Assembly (NCBI GenBank): GCA_947495795.1
Contig: CANMAI010000008.1
Location: 186,001-250,000 of the forward strand
Direction of reading: 5' to 3'
DNA: 64,000 nt
Source: an uncultured Paracoccaceae bacterium
GTDB taxonomy: Bacteria; Pseudomonadota; Alphaproteobacteria; Rhodobacterales; Rhodobacteraceae
In this document: in pieces, positions 53,648 through 63,304 of the stretch
How positions within the stretch are numbered: the stretch's first letter is position 1
How the letters are laid out: each line of letters opens with the position of its first letter
Translations under genes and position numbers: made by a program
Notes under the pieces: generated by a model
Told to the model about the DNA's origin: nothing
The model's database searches: none
The model's input: only the letters and a program-made list of their open reading frames with translations

Positions 53648-56396
53648 TCTGCGCAGCCTTCAATGCAGCATGAACTGCTGAAGGTGTCGCCGGCACGCGC
53701 GTTAGACGCACTCCGGTTGCATGGGTAATTGCATTGAGAAGAGCGGGTGCCGTGGGAATGAGCACATGCTCTCCCAGCCCCTTCGCACCATAAGGGCCAT
53801 GTGCATCCGGCTCCTCTACAATCAGTGTCTCAACGGGCGGCATATCACCGATTGTGGGGATCAGATAATCGTGCAGGTTTTCTGTGCGACCGGGGATGTA
53901 TTCCTCCATCAATGCCATGCCAAGCCCCTGCGCGATGCCGCCTTCCACCTGGCCTTCAATCAGAAGTGGATTGATAGCCCGCCCCACATCGTGTGCAGCA
54001 ATAAAGCGCTGCGGCTTCACCGTGCCAAGCGCTATATCGACCTCTATCACCGCCATGTGGGCAGCGTAGCCAAACTGAGCATAGGGGGCTCCCTGCCCGC
54101 TCTTGTCGAGCGGTCCTGTGGGAGGATCGTAGGTTTCCTCGGCGCTGAGAACGTATCCCGCAGAGGACGGAGCCATGCGCGACAATTCAATGAAGTGCTT
54201 GCGTCCCTTATCAACTATTTCAACTGTTCCAGTGCGAAAACGAAGCTCCGCCTCTGTCGATGCGTTGCAAAGCTTCAGAACATCATATCGTAAAGCCTCA
54301 CCGGCAAGCCGCGCCGCATTTCCGGAAACAAATGTCTGACGAGATGCAGACGTCTTGCCTGCATCAGGTGTCAGATCGGTATCTGCACCAACGAGCTCGA
54401 CAGAGGTTGCGGGCACACCCAGCGCTTCAGCGAATATCTGGGTGATGGCTGTATTGGAACCCTGGCCGATATCCATCGCTCCCTGATGAAGAACAATCTG
54501 GCCATCAGGGCGGATGCCTGCGAGAATTGTGGATGGGTTCGGCAGAGATGTGTTGCCGCAACCATACCAGCCTGCGGCTACACCCACTCCGCGCCTAACC
54601 CATTGAGCACCTGCCTTTGCATTCTCGTTGTAAGTCGCAGCGGCTTCCCGCTCGTCGCTCCAGCGCGAACGAAGCGCGGTAAGGCAAGCCTTGATCCCTA
54701 CACCCTGCTCAAACACCTGCCCACACACAGTTTTCGATCCATTTTCCAAGGCGTTCAGGATACGAAATTCCAGCGGGTCCATGGAGAGACTTTCGGCCAG
54801 CGCATCAAAGAGCGTCTCCTGCGCCAAGGCTGCTTGTGGCACGCCAAATCCGCGGAAAGCGCCAGAAGGCGGGCAATTTGTATGAATGGCAGCGGATCGG
54901 GCGCTGTAATCCCTGATGGCATAGGGCCCGGAGGCGTGGACTGGCACGCGATTGGCAACTGTTGGACCCCATGAAGCATAAGCCCCAGTGTTGAAAACAC
55001 CCTCAAAATCAAAACCGGAGATCCGGCCTTCTGCATCAGCCCCTATTTCGAGCCGCATCTGCGAAGGGTGGCGCTTGGTTGTAGATTGCATCGACTCTCG
55101 GCGTGTATACGTGAGCCGCACTGGTTGCCCCGTTTTCCATGCTGCGAGCGCAAGATAAGGCTGAACAGAAATATCCAGCTTTGATCCAAATCCACCGCCA
55201 ACGCCCGTGGGCACAATGCGGATTTGCCGCTTGTCCAACCCCATGATTTCTGCAACGCTCTCCTGATCCATCACAGGTGCTTGCGTGCAGGCGTGAATAT
55301 GGATCCGTTCTCCCTCCACCTGCGCGTAGCCTGCTTCCGGTTCGATGTATGCATGCTCAACAAATCCGCTGGCAAAGCGGCCACGCACCCTGTGCGCTGC
55401 AGCTGACAAGGCATTACCAGCATCCCCGCATTTCACCAATCCACGGCACATCACATTTCCAGCACGTTCTTCATGGAGGAGCGGAGCACCATGCTCTTGA
55501 GCAAGCTCAATACTCTCCACCGCCGTGAGAGGCTGCCACGAAATCGGGAACTCCGTTTCGTCACCAGCACGGAAAAGCATGGGGGACGCCACAATTGCCG
55601 CAACCGCCTCCCCTTGGAAACGGGTTTCGGTTTCAGCAAAAACCGGCTGATCAACGAAACCCGGTATCACACCGAACCGGTTGAGGCCGGGAATATCAGC
55701 AGCCGTCAGAACAGCCTCAAAGCCACGCTCCTTTCGATACGCCTCCAAGTCTCCAAATGTGAAAGCAGCACGTGGATGCGGTGACCTCACAATGAATAAC
55801 TCTAGTGTGTCTGTCGGAGCAATATCATCCCCGTACAACTCCTCACCCTCCACCTTCGCACGGCCATCCAGCCGGAGGAGACGCGCCCCGATGCCTTCAT
55901 CTCCGTCTGTTCGCAAAGATTTTTCAGACGCTGCCTGAATGGCCTCGATAATCTTGCGATAGCCCGTACAACGGCAAAGCACACCATTCAGCGCATCTTC
56001 AACTTCCTTCGAAGAGGGCTTCGTATTCCGCCGTAGGAGAGGAACAGCGGAAACGATCATTCCGGGTGTGCAGACACCACATTGCGCGGCGCCATGATTG
56101 TGAAAAGCATCAGCCAGTGCGCGCGCACCATCGTCTTTTGCGAGAAGCCCTCTAAGCGTTTCCACGTGGCGCCCCGCCACCTGTTGCGTTGCCGTAAGGC
56201 AGGCACATATGGGCGCGTTCTCCACAAGTACAGTGCAGGCACCGCAGTCTCCCGCGTTGCACCCCACCTTGACATCCCGCGCATTCAGCTTCTCCCGGAG
56301 TGCCTCGGAAAGGCGCTCCCCCGGCCGGCTTTCCACCTCTACCGGAACGCCATTAAGAACAAACGATGTGACATCTGAGAGGCTGAACTTATCCAT
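53640..56396 (-). CDS. xanthine-dehydrogenase-family hydroxylase, fused [2Fe-2S] and molybdopterin subunits
   Basis: 918 residues. Residues 1-160 hold two [2Fe-2S] sites: the plant-type CNAGDCGACTVLV...C and the helical CGVCTPGMIVSAV...CRCTGYRKI. The rest is the molybdenum subunit with GGGFGSKLDISVQPYLA, GAFRGFGVPQAALAQE, GQGSNTAITQIFAEALG and the catalytic glutamate in YGAKGLGEHVLIPTAPALLNAI. Predicted to hydroxylate a ring carbon next to nitrogen, as nicotinate hydroxylase does. Small and large subunits are usually separate in nicotinate hydroxylases. Overlaps both flanking genes by eight bases. Confidence 0.92.
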   Translation of the reverse strand: MDKFSLSDVTSFVLNGVPVEVESRPGERLSEALREKLNARDVKVGCNAGDCGACTVLVENAPICACLTATQQVAGRHVETLRGLLAKDDGARALADAFHNHGAAQCGVCTPGMIVSAVPLLRRNTKPSSKEVEDALNGVLCRCTGYRKIIEAIQAASEKSLRTDGDEGIGARLLRLDGRAKVEGEELYGDDIAPTDTLELFIVRSPHPRAAFTFGDLEAYRKERGFEAVLTAADIPGLNRFGVIPGFVDQPVFAETETRFQGEAVAAIVASPMLFRAGDETEFPISWQPLTAVESIELAQEHGAPLLHEERAGNVMCRGLVKCGDAGNALSAAAHRVRGRFASGFVEHAYIEPEAGYAQVEGERIHIHACTQAPVMDQESVAEIMGLDKRQIRIVPTGVGGGFGSKLDISVQPYLALAAWKTGQPVRLTYTRRESMQSTTKRHPSQMRLEIGADAEGRISGFDFEGVFNTGAYASWGPTVANRVPVHASGPYAIRDYSARSAAIHTNCPPSGAFRGFGVPQAALAQETLFDALAESLSMDPLEFRILNALENGSKTVCGQVFEQGVGIKACLTALRSRWSDEREAAATYNENAKAGAQWVRRGVGVAAGWYGCGNTSLPNPSTILAGIRPDGQIVLHQGAMDIGQGSNTAITQIFAEALGVPATSVELVGADTDLTPDAGKTSASRQTFVSGNAARLAGEALRYDVLKLCNASTEAELRFRTGTVEIVDKGRKHFIELSRMAPSSAGYVLSAEETYDPPTGPLDKSGQGAPYAQFGYAAHMAVIEVDIALGTVKPQRFIAAHDVGRAINPLLIEGQVEGGIAQGLGMALMEEYIPGRTENLHDYLIPTIGDMPPVETLIVEEPDAHGPYGAKGLGEHVLIPTAPALLNAITHATGVRLTRVPATPSAVHAALKAAQNG

Positions 56397-57243
56397 GTGT
56401 AGGCCTTGGATGGATCCCTATGGCACTTCTGATCGTGCGTGTAACCAGCTCAGACACTGCGGATTTTCGATAGCCGACACTTCCACGGACATCGTCAATC
56501 GGGCTCAGGCAATAGAAAGCATCAGAAGGGATCTCAAGTATGCGCCCTGCGGCTTGCCCAATCAGTGCGTCCTCCAGAACCGTCAACCGCTGACCGGTTG
56601 GCGAGCACGCTCCGACCGAGACCCTCACATCCTTGAGTTTGCCCTCTTCATCAATATCAGCAGCGACAGCGACCATAGCAATCGAGATGATAAGATAGCG
56701 CCGCGCGCCAAGCTTCTGAAATGCACTTGAAAGGGTCGGGGATACTTCCGGAATGCGGAGTGCCGTCACGATCTCTCCTGCGCCAAGCGCCGTTTGCCTA
56801 ACGCCCTGCAAAAACTCCGCGAGAGGTAGTATCCGCTGCCCAGTATGCGAACTCAACTCCACCTCGGCATCCAGGATCAAAAGCGGCGGTACTCCATCAG
56901 CCGCAGGTGAAGCATTGCAGATATTTCCAGCAATACTGCCTGCGTTCTGGATCTGAACAGAACCGACCTCACGAGCGGCAGCTTTGAGCGCATCGAACGC
57001 AGGTGGCAACTCGGCGTTGATAAGCGCACTCCAGGTTGTCGCGGCACCGATGCGCCATCCCCCTTCTGCTAGGTAGCTAATGCCCAAGAGCTCGGGCATC
57101 CGAGAGATATCGAGGATCGGCAATTGAGGCGCCTTTCGCCCCAGTGCAGGGAACACGTCCGTTCCACCGCAGAGGATCATCATGGGGTGTTCCGCCAATG
57201 CATCCAAAGCTTCGCTCAGACTTTTTGGCGCCAGATAGCCCAA
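56389..57243 (-). CDS. FAD-binding subunit of the molybdenum hydroxylase
   Basis: 284 residues (MGYLAPKSLSEALDALAEHPMMILCGGTDVFPALG). FAD contacts CGGTD and SVQIQNAGSIAGNICNASPAADGVPPLL are intact, and the C-terminal CO-dehydrogenase-flavoprotein domain ends the protein. It passes electrons from the fused Fe-S/molybdenum subunit to an acceptor. First gene of the leftward operon; a perfect palindrome lies 60 bases upstream. Confidence 0.92.
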   Translation of the reverse strand: MGYLAPKSLSEALDALAEHPMMILCGGTDVFPALGRKAPQLPILDISRMPELLGISYLAEGGWRIGAATTWSALINAELPPAFDALKAAAREVGSVQIQNAGSIAGNICNASPAADGVPPLLILDAEVELSSHTGQRILPLAEFLQGVRQTALGAGEIVTALRIPEVSPTLSSAFQKLGARRYLIISIAMVAVAADIDEEGKLKDVRVSVGACSPTGQRLTVLEDALIGQAAGRILEIPSDAFYCLSPIDDVRGSVGYRKSAVSELVTRTIRSAIGIHPRPTHG

Positions 57244-57302
57244 AAACAGATCCCTTTGTGAATACCCTTGTTAATAGATAATGCGAACCGCTTGCGCGAT
57301 CT

Positions 57303-57317
57303 GTCAAACTGTTTGAC
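57303..57317. promoter_or_regulatory. candidate operator, perfect palindrome
   Basis: GTCAAAC-T-GTTTGAC, a perfect 15-base dyad between the FAD-subunit start (57243) and the lipoprotein gene (57361). Dimensions suit a dimeric regulator such as GntR or LacI/TetR types. No regulator is encoded within the catabolic cluster, so it would act from elsewhere. Confidence 0.5.
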
Positions 57318-57360
57318 GATTGTTCCGTTGCGATCAGTCGACATCTGGAGAAACAATATC

Positions 57361-57762
57361 ATGAGATCCGCTCTGGCCATTCTTCCAATTGCTCTTGTGG
57401 CTTGCACGCCGTACTCGGAAACCGTAGGCGCCGCAGTACCACTTGGCACGGTCTGGCGGTTGGAGACTGTGAATGACGCTGCTGCAAGTGCCGGTATGAC
57501 GATGCTTTTTCTTGCAAGCGGCGGCGTTCGGGGCAGTCTGCCGTGCAATAGCTATACTGCTCGGCAGTCTGCTCCACTTCCGTGGTTTGAAATTCAGGAT
57601 ATCTCGCTCACCCGCCGCTCTTGCCCCGATATCGGGCTCGAAGCAAAGTACGTTACGCTCCTAAAGTCGATGGATCATGCGGAAATCGCTGGCGAGGGCC
57701 TTTTGCTTACAAACCCGAAAGAGGAAAGCCTCTTCTTCCGGAAAGCGGTACCCGAAGCCTAA
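57361..57762 (+). CDS. META-domain (HslJ-like) lipoprotein
   Basis: 133 residues from ATG 57361 after GGAG. A lipobox is visible in MRSALAILPIALVACTPYSE, with cysteine 15 the lipidation site. The body matches the META domain: LGTVWRLETVNDAAASAGMTMLFLASGGVRGSLPCNSYTA, DISLTRRSCPDIGLEAKYVTLL and LLLTNPKEESLFFRK. Such proteins are outer-membrane stress or heat-shock lipoproteins of unclear action. Its end overlaps recO by four bases. Confidence 0.8.
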   Translation: MRSALAILPIALVACTPYSETVGAAVPLGTVWRLETVNDAAASAGMTMLFLASGGVRGSLPCNSYTARQSAPLPWFEIQDISLTRRSCPDIGLEAKYVTLLKSMDHAEIAGEGLLLTNPKEESLFFRKAVPEA

Positions 57763-58484
57763 CGCAAAAGCGTATGTTCGAGCCTCTCGCGTGCAGCCGG
57801 CAAAGAACTCTGGCCTATCGCCGGACAAAGCCATGTTCGCAGAAAATGCCCGGTCAAAGCGAAACCCTGCTGCAAGTGTTCCAGTGTAATGGACTCCTCA
57901 GAGTTTTCCGGCCTGAGAAACGGAGGAAGTCGCAAAAGCCTGTTCGCCCATTCGGCACCCGCTTCTCTGGTAACCGCATGGCCGGAGCGGGGCGAGACAA
58001 AGACGAGGTCTTTCCGCACTCCACTCACCGCACAATCTGACAGGGACAAGCGATAGCCCAATGCCTCCAGAAGACGGATCTCCCAGAGTATATAGAAAGC
58101 AGGCCAGCTTTGCCCTCCTTCCATCTGATCCAGTAAATCCTCGGTTGCCTGATAATGGCCGGGATGGGGCTCCCGTTCTGGCAGGAACAGCAGGGATATT
58201 GCTGTGATTGCATTTAGGGCCGAGAGTGCTGATCTGTCATTCAACAAGCCTGCGCGTGACCTTTGAGGCTCCACACTGAAAACACCTAGATGCTCCTCCA
58301 ACCGAGCCCGCCAATTGACCATCAACGTGGCGCCCGGCTGCAGAATTGGTTTTGTCTTTCGCGACCCACCGCCCCTAACCACACCTGCGTGCCGACCATG
58401 CTCGCGTGTAAAGACCTCAATGATCGCGGCACTTTCTCCGTGTTCTCGACAAGAGAGCAGTATGCCTTGATCGCGCCATTCCAT
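57759..58484 (-). CDS. recO: DNA repair protein RecO
   Basis: 241 residues (MEWRDQGILLSCREHGESAAIIEVFTREHGRHAGVVRGG). The N-terminal OB fold with GILLSCREHGE is followed by the helical RecO domain (LLDQMEGGQSWPAFYILWEIRLLEALGYRLSLSDCAVSG). It anneals strands and loads RecA with RecR in recombination repair. Downstream of era and DUF1491 in a conserved housekeeping order. The zinc-finger cysteines of some RecO proteins are not all present. Confidence 0.93.
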   Translation of the reverse strand: MEWRDQGILLSCREHGESAAIIEVFTREHGRHAGVVRGGGSRKTKPILQPGATLMVNWRARLEEHLGVFSVEPQRSRAGLLNDRSALSALNAITAISLLFLPEREPHPGHYQATEDLLDQMEGGQSWPAFYILWEIRLLEALGYRLSLSDCAVSGVRKDLVFVSPRSGHAVTREAGAEWANRLLRLPPFLRPENSEESITLEHLQQGFALTGHFLRTWLCPAIGQSSLPAARERLEHTLLR

Positions 58485-58508
58485 TCCGCCAAGCCTATCC
58501 CGAAAAAG

Positions 58509-58835
58509 TCATTCGGAAAGCCCCTCCTCTTCAAGAAGTGTCCGCCCGTCGCGATCCTCCACCTCTATGATCCAGAGGTCGGGGTCATAGCCACGCTGGC
58601 GCGCGAGAGCGAGATCCACGTCAGCTTCCACACCCGCTTCCAAGATATGCCAACTGCGACCACCCTCCATATTCATCCCTCGCTGAAAGGCCGTCGCCCT
58701 GCCATCGAGCGTGTTCGATTTCACAATCACTGCACCGGCGGTATCGTCTCCATGTGCCGTTATGAATGCAGGTATATTTGCTTGCGCAAGCCTCGCAACA
58801 TAGGCCTGTACCCAGAATCCCGCCGTTAGCCGCAT
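58509..58835 (-). CDS. DUF1491 family protein
   Basis: 108 residues from ATG 58835 (MRLTAGFWVQAYVARLAQANIPAFITAHGDDTAGAVIVK), ten bases after the era stop; a TTG at 58871 lies inside era. WVQAYVARL, GAVIVKSNTLDG and a closing DLWIIEVEDRDGRTLLEEE are diagnostic of this alphaproteobacterial family. Function unknown. It is regularly found between era and recO. Confidence 0.85.
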   Translation of the reverse strand: MRLTAGFWVQAYVARLAQANIPAFITAHGDDTAGAVIVKSNTLDGRATAFQRGMNMEGGRSWHILEAGVEADVDLALARQRGYDPDLWIIEVEDRDGRTLLEEEGLSE

Positions 58836-58845
58836 ACGGACCGCA

Positions 58846-59751
58846 TCACTCGGCTCCGTCCGAGAAATCAAGGCCTATTTCTGAATAGCGCTCGGCTTCA
58901 TCCTGCCAACCCTCTCGCACCTTCACCTGCAGAAAGAGATGCACCTTCTGGCCGAGGAATTCGGTGATATCTTCCCTTGCGGCCACAGAGACCGCCTTTA
59001 TCGTTTCGCCCTTCGGCCCGAGCGTAATGCCCTTATGGCCGCTGCGCGCAACATAGATCACCTGATCGATCTTCACCGAACCGTCTTTGCGCTCTTCCCA
59101 TCCCTCAGTCTCCACCGTCAACTGATACGGGAGTTCCTGATGAAGCCGTAATGTCAGCTTTTCTCGCGTGATCTCAGCCGCGATCATCCTTAATGGCATA
59201 TCCGCGATCTGATCTTCGGGATAAAGCCAAGGGCCTTCCGGCAAACGTTCTGCCAGCCACTTGCGGAGATCATCAACGCCATAGCCTTTCTCGGCAGAGA
59301 TCATAAACGTAGCGGAAAACGGAAACCGAGCGTTCAGTTTTTCGGTCAGTTCCAGCAACTTGTCGCGCTGAACTCGGTCTATCTTGTTGATGCCGAGTGC
59401 GATTGTCGTGCCGCCAGCGCGAACCTGCAGGCTTTCCAGAATCCGTTCTACACCTTCAGTCAGCCCACGATGCGCCTCCACCATCAATACAACGATGTCA
59501 GCGTCTCCCGCACCCGCCCACGCAGCACTCACCATCGCCCTGTCCAGCCTTCGGCGCGGCTTGAACAGGCCGGGCGTGTCCACGAACACAAGCTGGCTCT
59601 CGCCCTCAAGTGCGACCCCTCGAATGCGCGCCCGCGTCGTTTGTACCTTGTGCGTTACGATCGAGACCTTTGCACCTACCATGCGATTGAGCAGGGTGGA
59701 CTTCCCGGCATTGGGTTCTCCGATCAAAGCGATAAAACCGGCTCTGCTCAT
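58846..59751 (-). CDS. era: GTPase Era
   Basis: 301 residues. GTPase motifs GEPNAGKST (G1), [17 protein letters not shown] (G3) and INKIDRV (G4), then the KH domain region [39 protein letters not shown]. Era binds the 16S rRNA 3-prime end in small-subunit assembly. Its ATG overlaps the rnc stop by four bases. Confidence 0.97.
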   Translation of the reverse strand: MSRAGFIALIGEPNAGKSTLLNRMVGAKVSIVTHKVQTTRARIRGVALEGESQLVFVDTPGLFKPRRRLDRAMVSAAWAGAGDADIVVLMVEAHRGLTEGVERILESLQVRAGGTTIALGINKIDRVQRDKLLELTEKLNARFPFSATFMISAEKGYGVDDLRKWLAERLPEGPWLYPEDQIADMPLRMIAAEITREKLTLRLHQELPYQLTVETEGWEERKDGSVKIDQVIYVARSGHKGITLGPKGETIKAVSVAAREDITEFLGQKVHLFLQVKVREGWQDEAERYSEIGLDFSDGAE

Positions 59752-60440
59752 AATGATCCGCTCTCTCTCAGGCTTTCCAGAAGCGTTTCCGCAGCGTTTT
59801 GCTGTGCGGCCCGTTTGGAGCCTGCGTTGCCCACAGCTTCTGCTCCATTGGCAAGCTTCACCGTTACCTCGAAGTTCGGCGCGTGGTCTGGCCCGCTGCG
59901 GGCTGTTTCAATGTAGGCCGGTGGTGCCATACCCCGCGCCTGCGCCCATTCCTGCAAAGCCGTTTTAGCATCCTGCGCATTGGCCTCGACCTCGGCGATG
60001 CGCGTTCCCCAAAGCCGGAGGATCGTATCACGAGCCACCGCGAAGCCGCCATCGAGGTAAACAGCGGCAATCACCGCCTCCATGGCGTCGCCAAGCAGAG
60101 CCGTTTTGCGGCGCCCTCCAGAGGATTGCTCGGAGCGCCCCATCAGTAATGCCGCCCCAAGATCTATCTCTGCGGCCACTTCGGCGCATGCCTCCTTCCG
60201 CACAAGTGCGTTGAAACGAGGTGCGAGATCTCCTTCGTTGGCATCCGGTGCCTGCGCCAGAAGCGCCTCGGCGATAACGAGACCGAGCACACGATCGCCC
60301 AGAAACTCCAGACGCTGATTATCCCGTTGGCTCGCTGCCGCCAAAGATGCGTGTGTGAGCGCCTCCATTAGCAGGGCAGGTTTTGTAAAGGAATGCCCCA
60401 GCCAATCCACAAGCTTCAATTGTGCAGCATTCAGCTTCAC
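59748..60440 (-). CDS. rnc: ribonuclease III
   Basis: 230 residues. Catalytic signature [20 protein letters not shown], followed by the second metal site in [19 protein letters not shown]; the double-stranded-RNA-binding domain has [26 protein letters not shown] and [14 protein letters not shown]. It processes rRNA and other duplexes. Translationally coupled with era; 49 bases after lepB. Confidence 0.97.
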   Translation of the reverse strand: MKLNAAQLKLVDWLGHSFTKPALLMEALTHASLAAASQRDNQRLEFLGDRVLGLVIAEALLAQAPDANEGDLAPRFNALVRKEACAEVAAEIDLGAALLMGRSEQSSGGRRKTALLGDAMEAVIAAVYLDGGFAVARDTILRLWGTRIAEVEANAQDAKTALQEWAQARGMAPPAYIETARSGPDHAPNFEVTVKLANGAEAVGNAGSKRAAQQNAAETLLESLRESGSL

Positions 60441-60489
60441 AGGCCGATAGCCTCCAGCACGAGCTTTCCGCCGATCAACCTGAACAACA

Positions 60490-61296
60490 TTACTTGATCG
60501 CCTTGAAGAACCGGTCGCTGCGCCACGTCCAGAAAAAGAGAATGGATCTGCCTGCCGAGGAGAATATGATGCGATCAGCCCGCCCGATCAGGTTCTCAAT
60601 CGGCACAAACCCGACACCTCGCGCCAATTGGCTAAAGCGGCTGTCGAGAGAATTATCCCGATTGTCACCCATGAAGAACAAATGGCCGTCCGGCACCGTA
60701 GCAGGCGAGTAAGTGTCCCCTGAAGTGTTCGCATGGGTGAGTGTCGGGTGAGCCACGCCATTGGGCAAGGTTTCGACAAACTGATTTTTAAGGCAATCCC
60801 CTCCAAGCCCTACGCTCTCCGTGCAAAGCGGAAGGCTGCGGGCAGGCCCCTGCATCTCGAAGGTCTCCACAAATGGATCGACCTCTTCCTGTGGAACCGG
60901 CGCGCCATTGATGAACACCTGGCCGTTCTGCACCTCTATCGTATCGCCCGGAAGACCGATCAGCCGCTTGATGTAATCCTGCCCGCTAACAGGGTGACGG
61001 AAAACAATTACATCTCCCCGCTCGGGCATTGTCTCGAAAACTCTCCCTTCAGCACCTTCGGCAAAACCGCACATATTCCAGCCCCGAAAGCCAGGACAGG
61101 AATAAGCGGAGTAGCCGTAGGCAAACTTGTTGACGAAGAGAAAATCGCCGATCAGAAGGCTGGGCTTCATGGAGCCTGAGGGAATCCAGAACGGCTGAAA
61201 TATTACCGTGCGGATCAGACCGGCGAGCAGCAATGCATACACGATAGTCTTGATCAGTTCACCGAAACCGCCGCCGGATTTGGTCTTCTCTGCCAT
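60490..61296 (-). CDS. lepB: signal peptidase I
   Basis: 268 residues from ATG 61296 ([58 protein letters not shown]). The nucleophile serine is in [10 protein letters not shown] and the general-base lysine in [29 protein letters not shown] is box E. One N-terminal helix anchors it. It cleaves secretory signal peptides such as those noted in this window. A long insertion with the two Cys-containing segments [13 protein letters not shown] and [12 protein letters not shown] is typical of this clade. Confidence 0.96.
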   Translation of the reverse strand: MAEKTKSGGGFGELIKTIVYALLLAGLIRTVIFQPFWIPSGSMKPSLLIGDFLFVNKFAYGYSAYSCPGFRGWNMCGFAEGAEGRVFETMPERGDVIVFRHPVSGQDYIKRLIGLPGDTIEVQNGQVFINGAPVPQEEVDPFVETFEMQGPARSLPLCTESVGLGGDCLKNQFVETLPNGVAHPTLTHANTSGDTYSPATVPDGHLFFMGDNRDNSLDSRFSQLARGVGFVPIENLIGRADRIIFSSAGRSILFFWTWRSDRFFKAIK

Positions 61297-61359
61297 CAAG
61301 TTGCCTGTCTAATCCATGTTGAAATTACCGCCGCCTTGTCGCGCGGCGCTTTGGGAGTG

Positions 61360-61779
61360 TCAAGCGGAGGCGGGTGGCGCTTTTTCTGGCACTGCTTCGA
61401 TCACCACGAAAGCCTGCGCCCAAGGGTGGTCGTCCGTCAACGTGACATGGATCACCGCCCTGTGCCCCTTTGGGGTCATATCCGCCAAGCGCTCAGCCGC
61501 CCAGCCTGTGAGCTCCATTACCGGCTGGCCGCTGCGCAAATTGCTCACCGCCATATCCTTCCAACTGATCCCCATCCGAAGGCCAGTGCCAAGCGCCTTG
61601 GAACATGCTTCCTTTGCGGCCCACCGTTTGGCGTATGTGCCCGGTGTATCAGCGCGCCGCTCCGCCTTCCGCTGCTCGGTATCCGTGAAGACCCGATTTC
61701 GAAAACGATCACCAAAACGATCCAGAGTTCCGTGGATTCGATCTATGTTGCAAAGGTCAGTTCCTATTCCGAGGATCAT
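61360..61779 (-). CDS. acpS: holo-[acyl-carrier-protein] synthase
   Basis: 139 residues ([40 protein letters not shown]). Magnesium-site aspartate in GIGTDL and glutamate in [16 protein letters not shown] are present. It transfers the phosphopantetheine arm to acyl carrier protein. In the housekeeping run between pdxJ and lepB, with a LysE-type gene inserted on its pdxJ side. Confidence 0.95.
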   Translation of the reverse strand: MILGIGTDLCNIDRIHGTLDRFGDRFRNRVFTDTEQRKAERRADTPGTYAKRWAAKEACSKALGTGLRMGISWKDMAVSNLRSGQPVMELTGWAAERLADMTPKGHRAVIHVTLTDDHPWAQAFVVIEAVPEKAPPASA

Positions 61780-61828
61780 TTCTGTCCGCCCGTTTGTTTA
61801 GCGCCCGACCTTAAGAGTGATGAACAGA

Positions 61829-62455
61829 CTATGCCAGCGCTTGCCACAGCACACGAAGCGCGGCGGCAGCAAAGATGAAAGCAAGACATCCTGCGACAAT
61901 CCGACGGGCTCTCCTACCGCCTCTTTGCAGGACATCGCTCGGGGTAAGCAGCGCGTAGGCTGCAAAGCCCACCATCCCGAGAGAACCGCAAGTACCGACA
62001 ATCAGCACAAGGTCGATACTGGAGAAATTCGGCCCGACAGCGAATGCGAACAACCCGACCCAAAAGAATGCTGCGTTTGGATTAGTGATGTGAACAAGAA
62101 ATCCTAACCCAAATGCCTGCTGGCGGGACGATGGAGCGAAAACGGGAAGACTGCTCTTCTCTCTCCGAATAAGAACGGCTCTGAGGAATAAGATCGCTAT
62201 CCAGAACAAGTAGGCGGCTCCGAATATTCGCAAATAGAAAAGCCATTCCGGCTTAGCCACAATTGCAGCAGCAAAGCCCACAGCAGACAGGCTACTCCAG
62301 AGAACCGATCCGAGAGTAACACCAGCCGCTGCTGCCAAGCCACGCGCACGATCCGTTGTTAGTGAGATCGCGATAATAGCGATCTTGGCCGGTCCAGGTG
62401 TAAAGACGGTAATCACATAGAGGCCGATAATAGCGATGAATTCACTTAGCGCCAC
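61829..62455 (-). CDS. LysE-family exporter
   Basis: 208 residues. The N-terminal FIAIIGLYVITVFTPGPAKIAIIAISLTTDRARGLAAAAGVTLG is the LysE/RhtB motif with the TPGP turn, and five to six helices follow (AFFWVGLFAFAV, GTCGSLGMVGFAAYALLTP). Exports an amino acid or related solute; substrate unknown. It interrupts the usual pdxJ-acpS adjacency: 49 bases to acpS and 33 to pdxJ. Confidence 0.88.
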   Translation of the reverse strand: MALSEFIAIIGLYVITVFTPGPAKIAIIAISLTTDRARGLAAAAGVTLGSVLWSSLSAVGFAAAIVAKPEWLFYLRIFGAAYLFWIAILFLRAVLIRREKSSLPVFAPSSRQQAFGLGFLVHITNPNAAFFWVGLFAFAVGPNFSSIDLVLIVGTCGSLGMVGFAAYALLTPSDVLQRGGRRARRIVAGCLAFIFAAAALRVLWQALA

Positions 62456-62488
62456 CGAATAGAGCCCCGATCTGTCCTGCCCCCCGCT

Positions 62489-63271
62489 CTATGCAACTCC
62501 GGTGCCAAAGGCCTCGCGACGCGCATCATCCATAGTGCTTCGCATCCATCGGATAGCACTGTCTAGTCCGCTGAAAATGGCCTCGCCTACAAGAAAATGC
62601 CCGATATTCAGCTCCATTACCTCTGGAAAAGCTGCCACCGGCTTCACTGTATCAAACGTCAAACCATGTCCCGCATGAACTTCGAGACCAAGGGTGTGCG
62701 CAAAGGCGGACATTTCCCGCAGACGCTCAAGTTCCTTATCCCGCTCCTCAAACCGGCCTTCGGCATGCGCATCGCAATAGGCACCGGTATGCAACTCAAT
62801 TACTGGTGCTCCAATCCGGGCGGCGGCCTCAATCTGCCGCCTGTCTGCTGCGATGAAGATCGAAACACGGCATCCAACATCGGCAAGCGGAGCAATGAAG
62901 TGCGCAAGCCGGTTCTCTTCACGCGCAACCTCAAGGCCGCCTTCTGTCGTCCGTTCTTCTCTCTTTTCCGGGACGAGGCAAACCGCGTGTGGCTTATGAC
63001 GAAGGGCTATAGCCTGCATCTCGTCCGTTGCTGCCATTTCGAAATTGAGCGGCACCGTAAGCGTATTCATCAAACCTTCGATATCTCGGTCCGTGATGTG
63101 GCGTCTGTCTTCCCTAAGATGTGCAGTGATCCCATCGGCCCCTGCATTCTCCGCAAGTTTCGCAGCGCGTATCGGATCCGGTGTGTCTCCGCCACGTGCA
63201 TTCCTGACGGTGGCTACGTGATCGATATTCACGCCAAGGCGCAACAGTCCCAATGGTGCGACTTCTACCAT
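62489..63271 (-). CDS. pdxJ: pyridoxine 5-phosphate synthase
   Basis: 260 residues from ATG 63271 after [57 protein letters not shown] is the N-terminal active-site region; [23 protein letters not shown] and [14 protein letters not shown] complete the PdxJ barrel. It makes pyridoxine phosphate from aminoacetone phosphate and deoxyxylulose phosphate. Confidence 0.97.
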   Translation of the reverse strand: MVEVAPLGLLRLGVNIDHVATVRNARGGDTPDPIRAAKLAENAGADGITAHLREDRRHITDRDIEGLMNTLTVPLNFEMAATDEMQAIALRHKPHAVCLVPEKREERTTEGGLEVAREENRLAHFIAPLADVGCRVSIFIAADRRQIEAAARIGAPVIELHTGAYCDAHAEGRFEERDKELERLREMSAFAHTLGLEVHAGHGLTFDTVKPVAAFPEVMELNIGHFLVGEAIFSGLDSAIRWMRSTMDDARREAFGTGVA

Positions 63272-63304
63272 GTGATCCCCCGCATTCTCACTATGGCCCT
63301 TACT

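Noticed and set aside
57268-57360. Longer start for the META-domain lipoprotein
   Set aside because: An extension from 57268 would run through the palindromic operator and bury the lipobox; ATG 57361 places the cysteine correctly.
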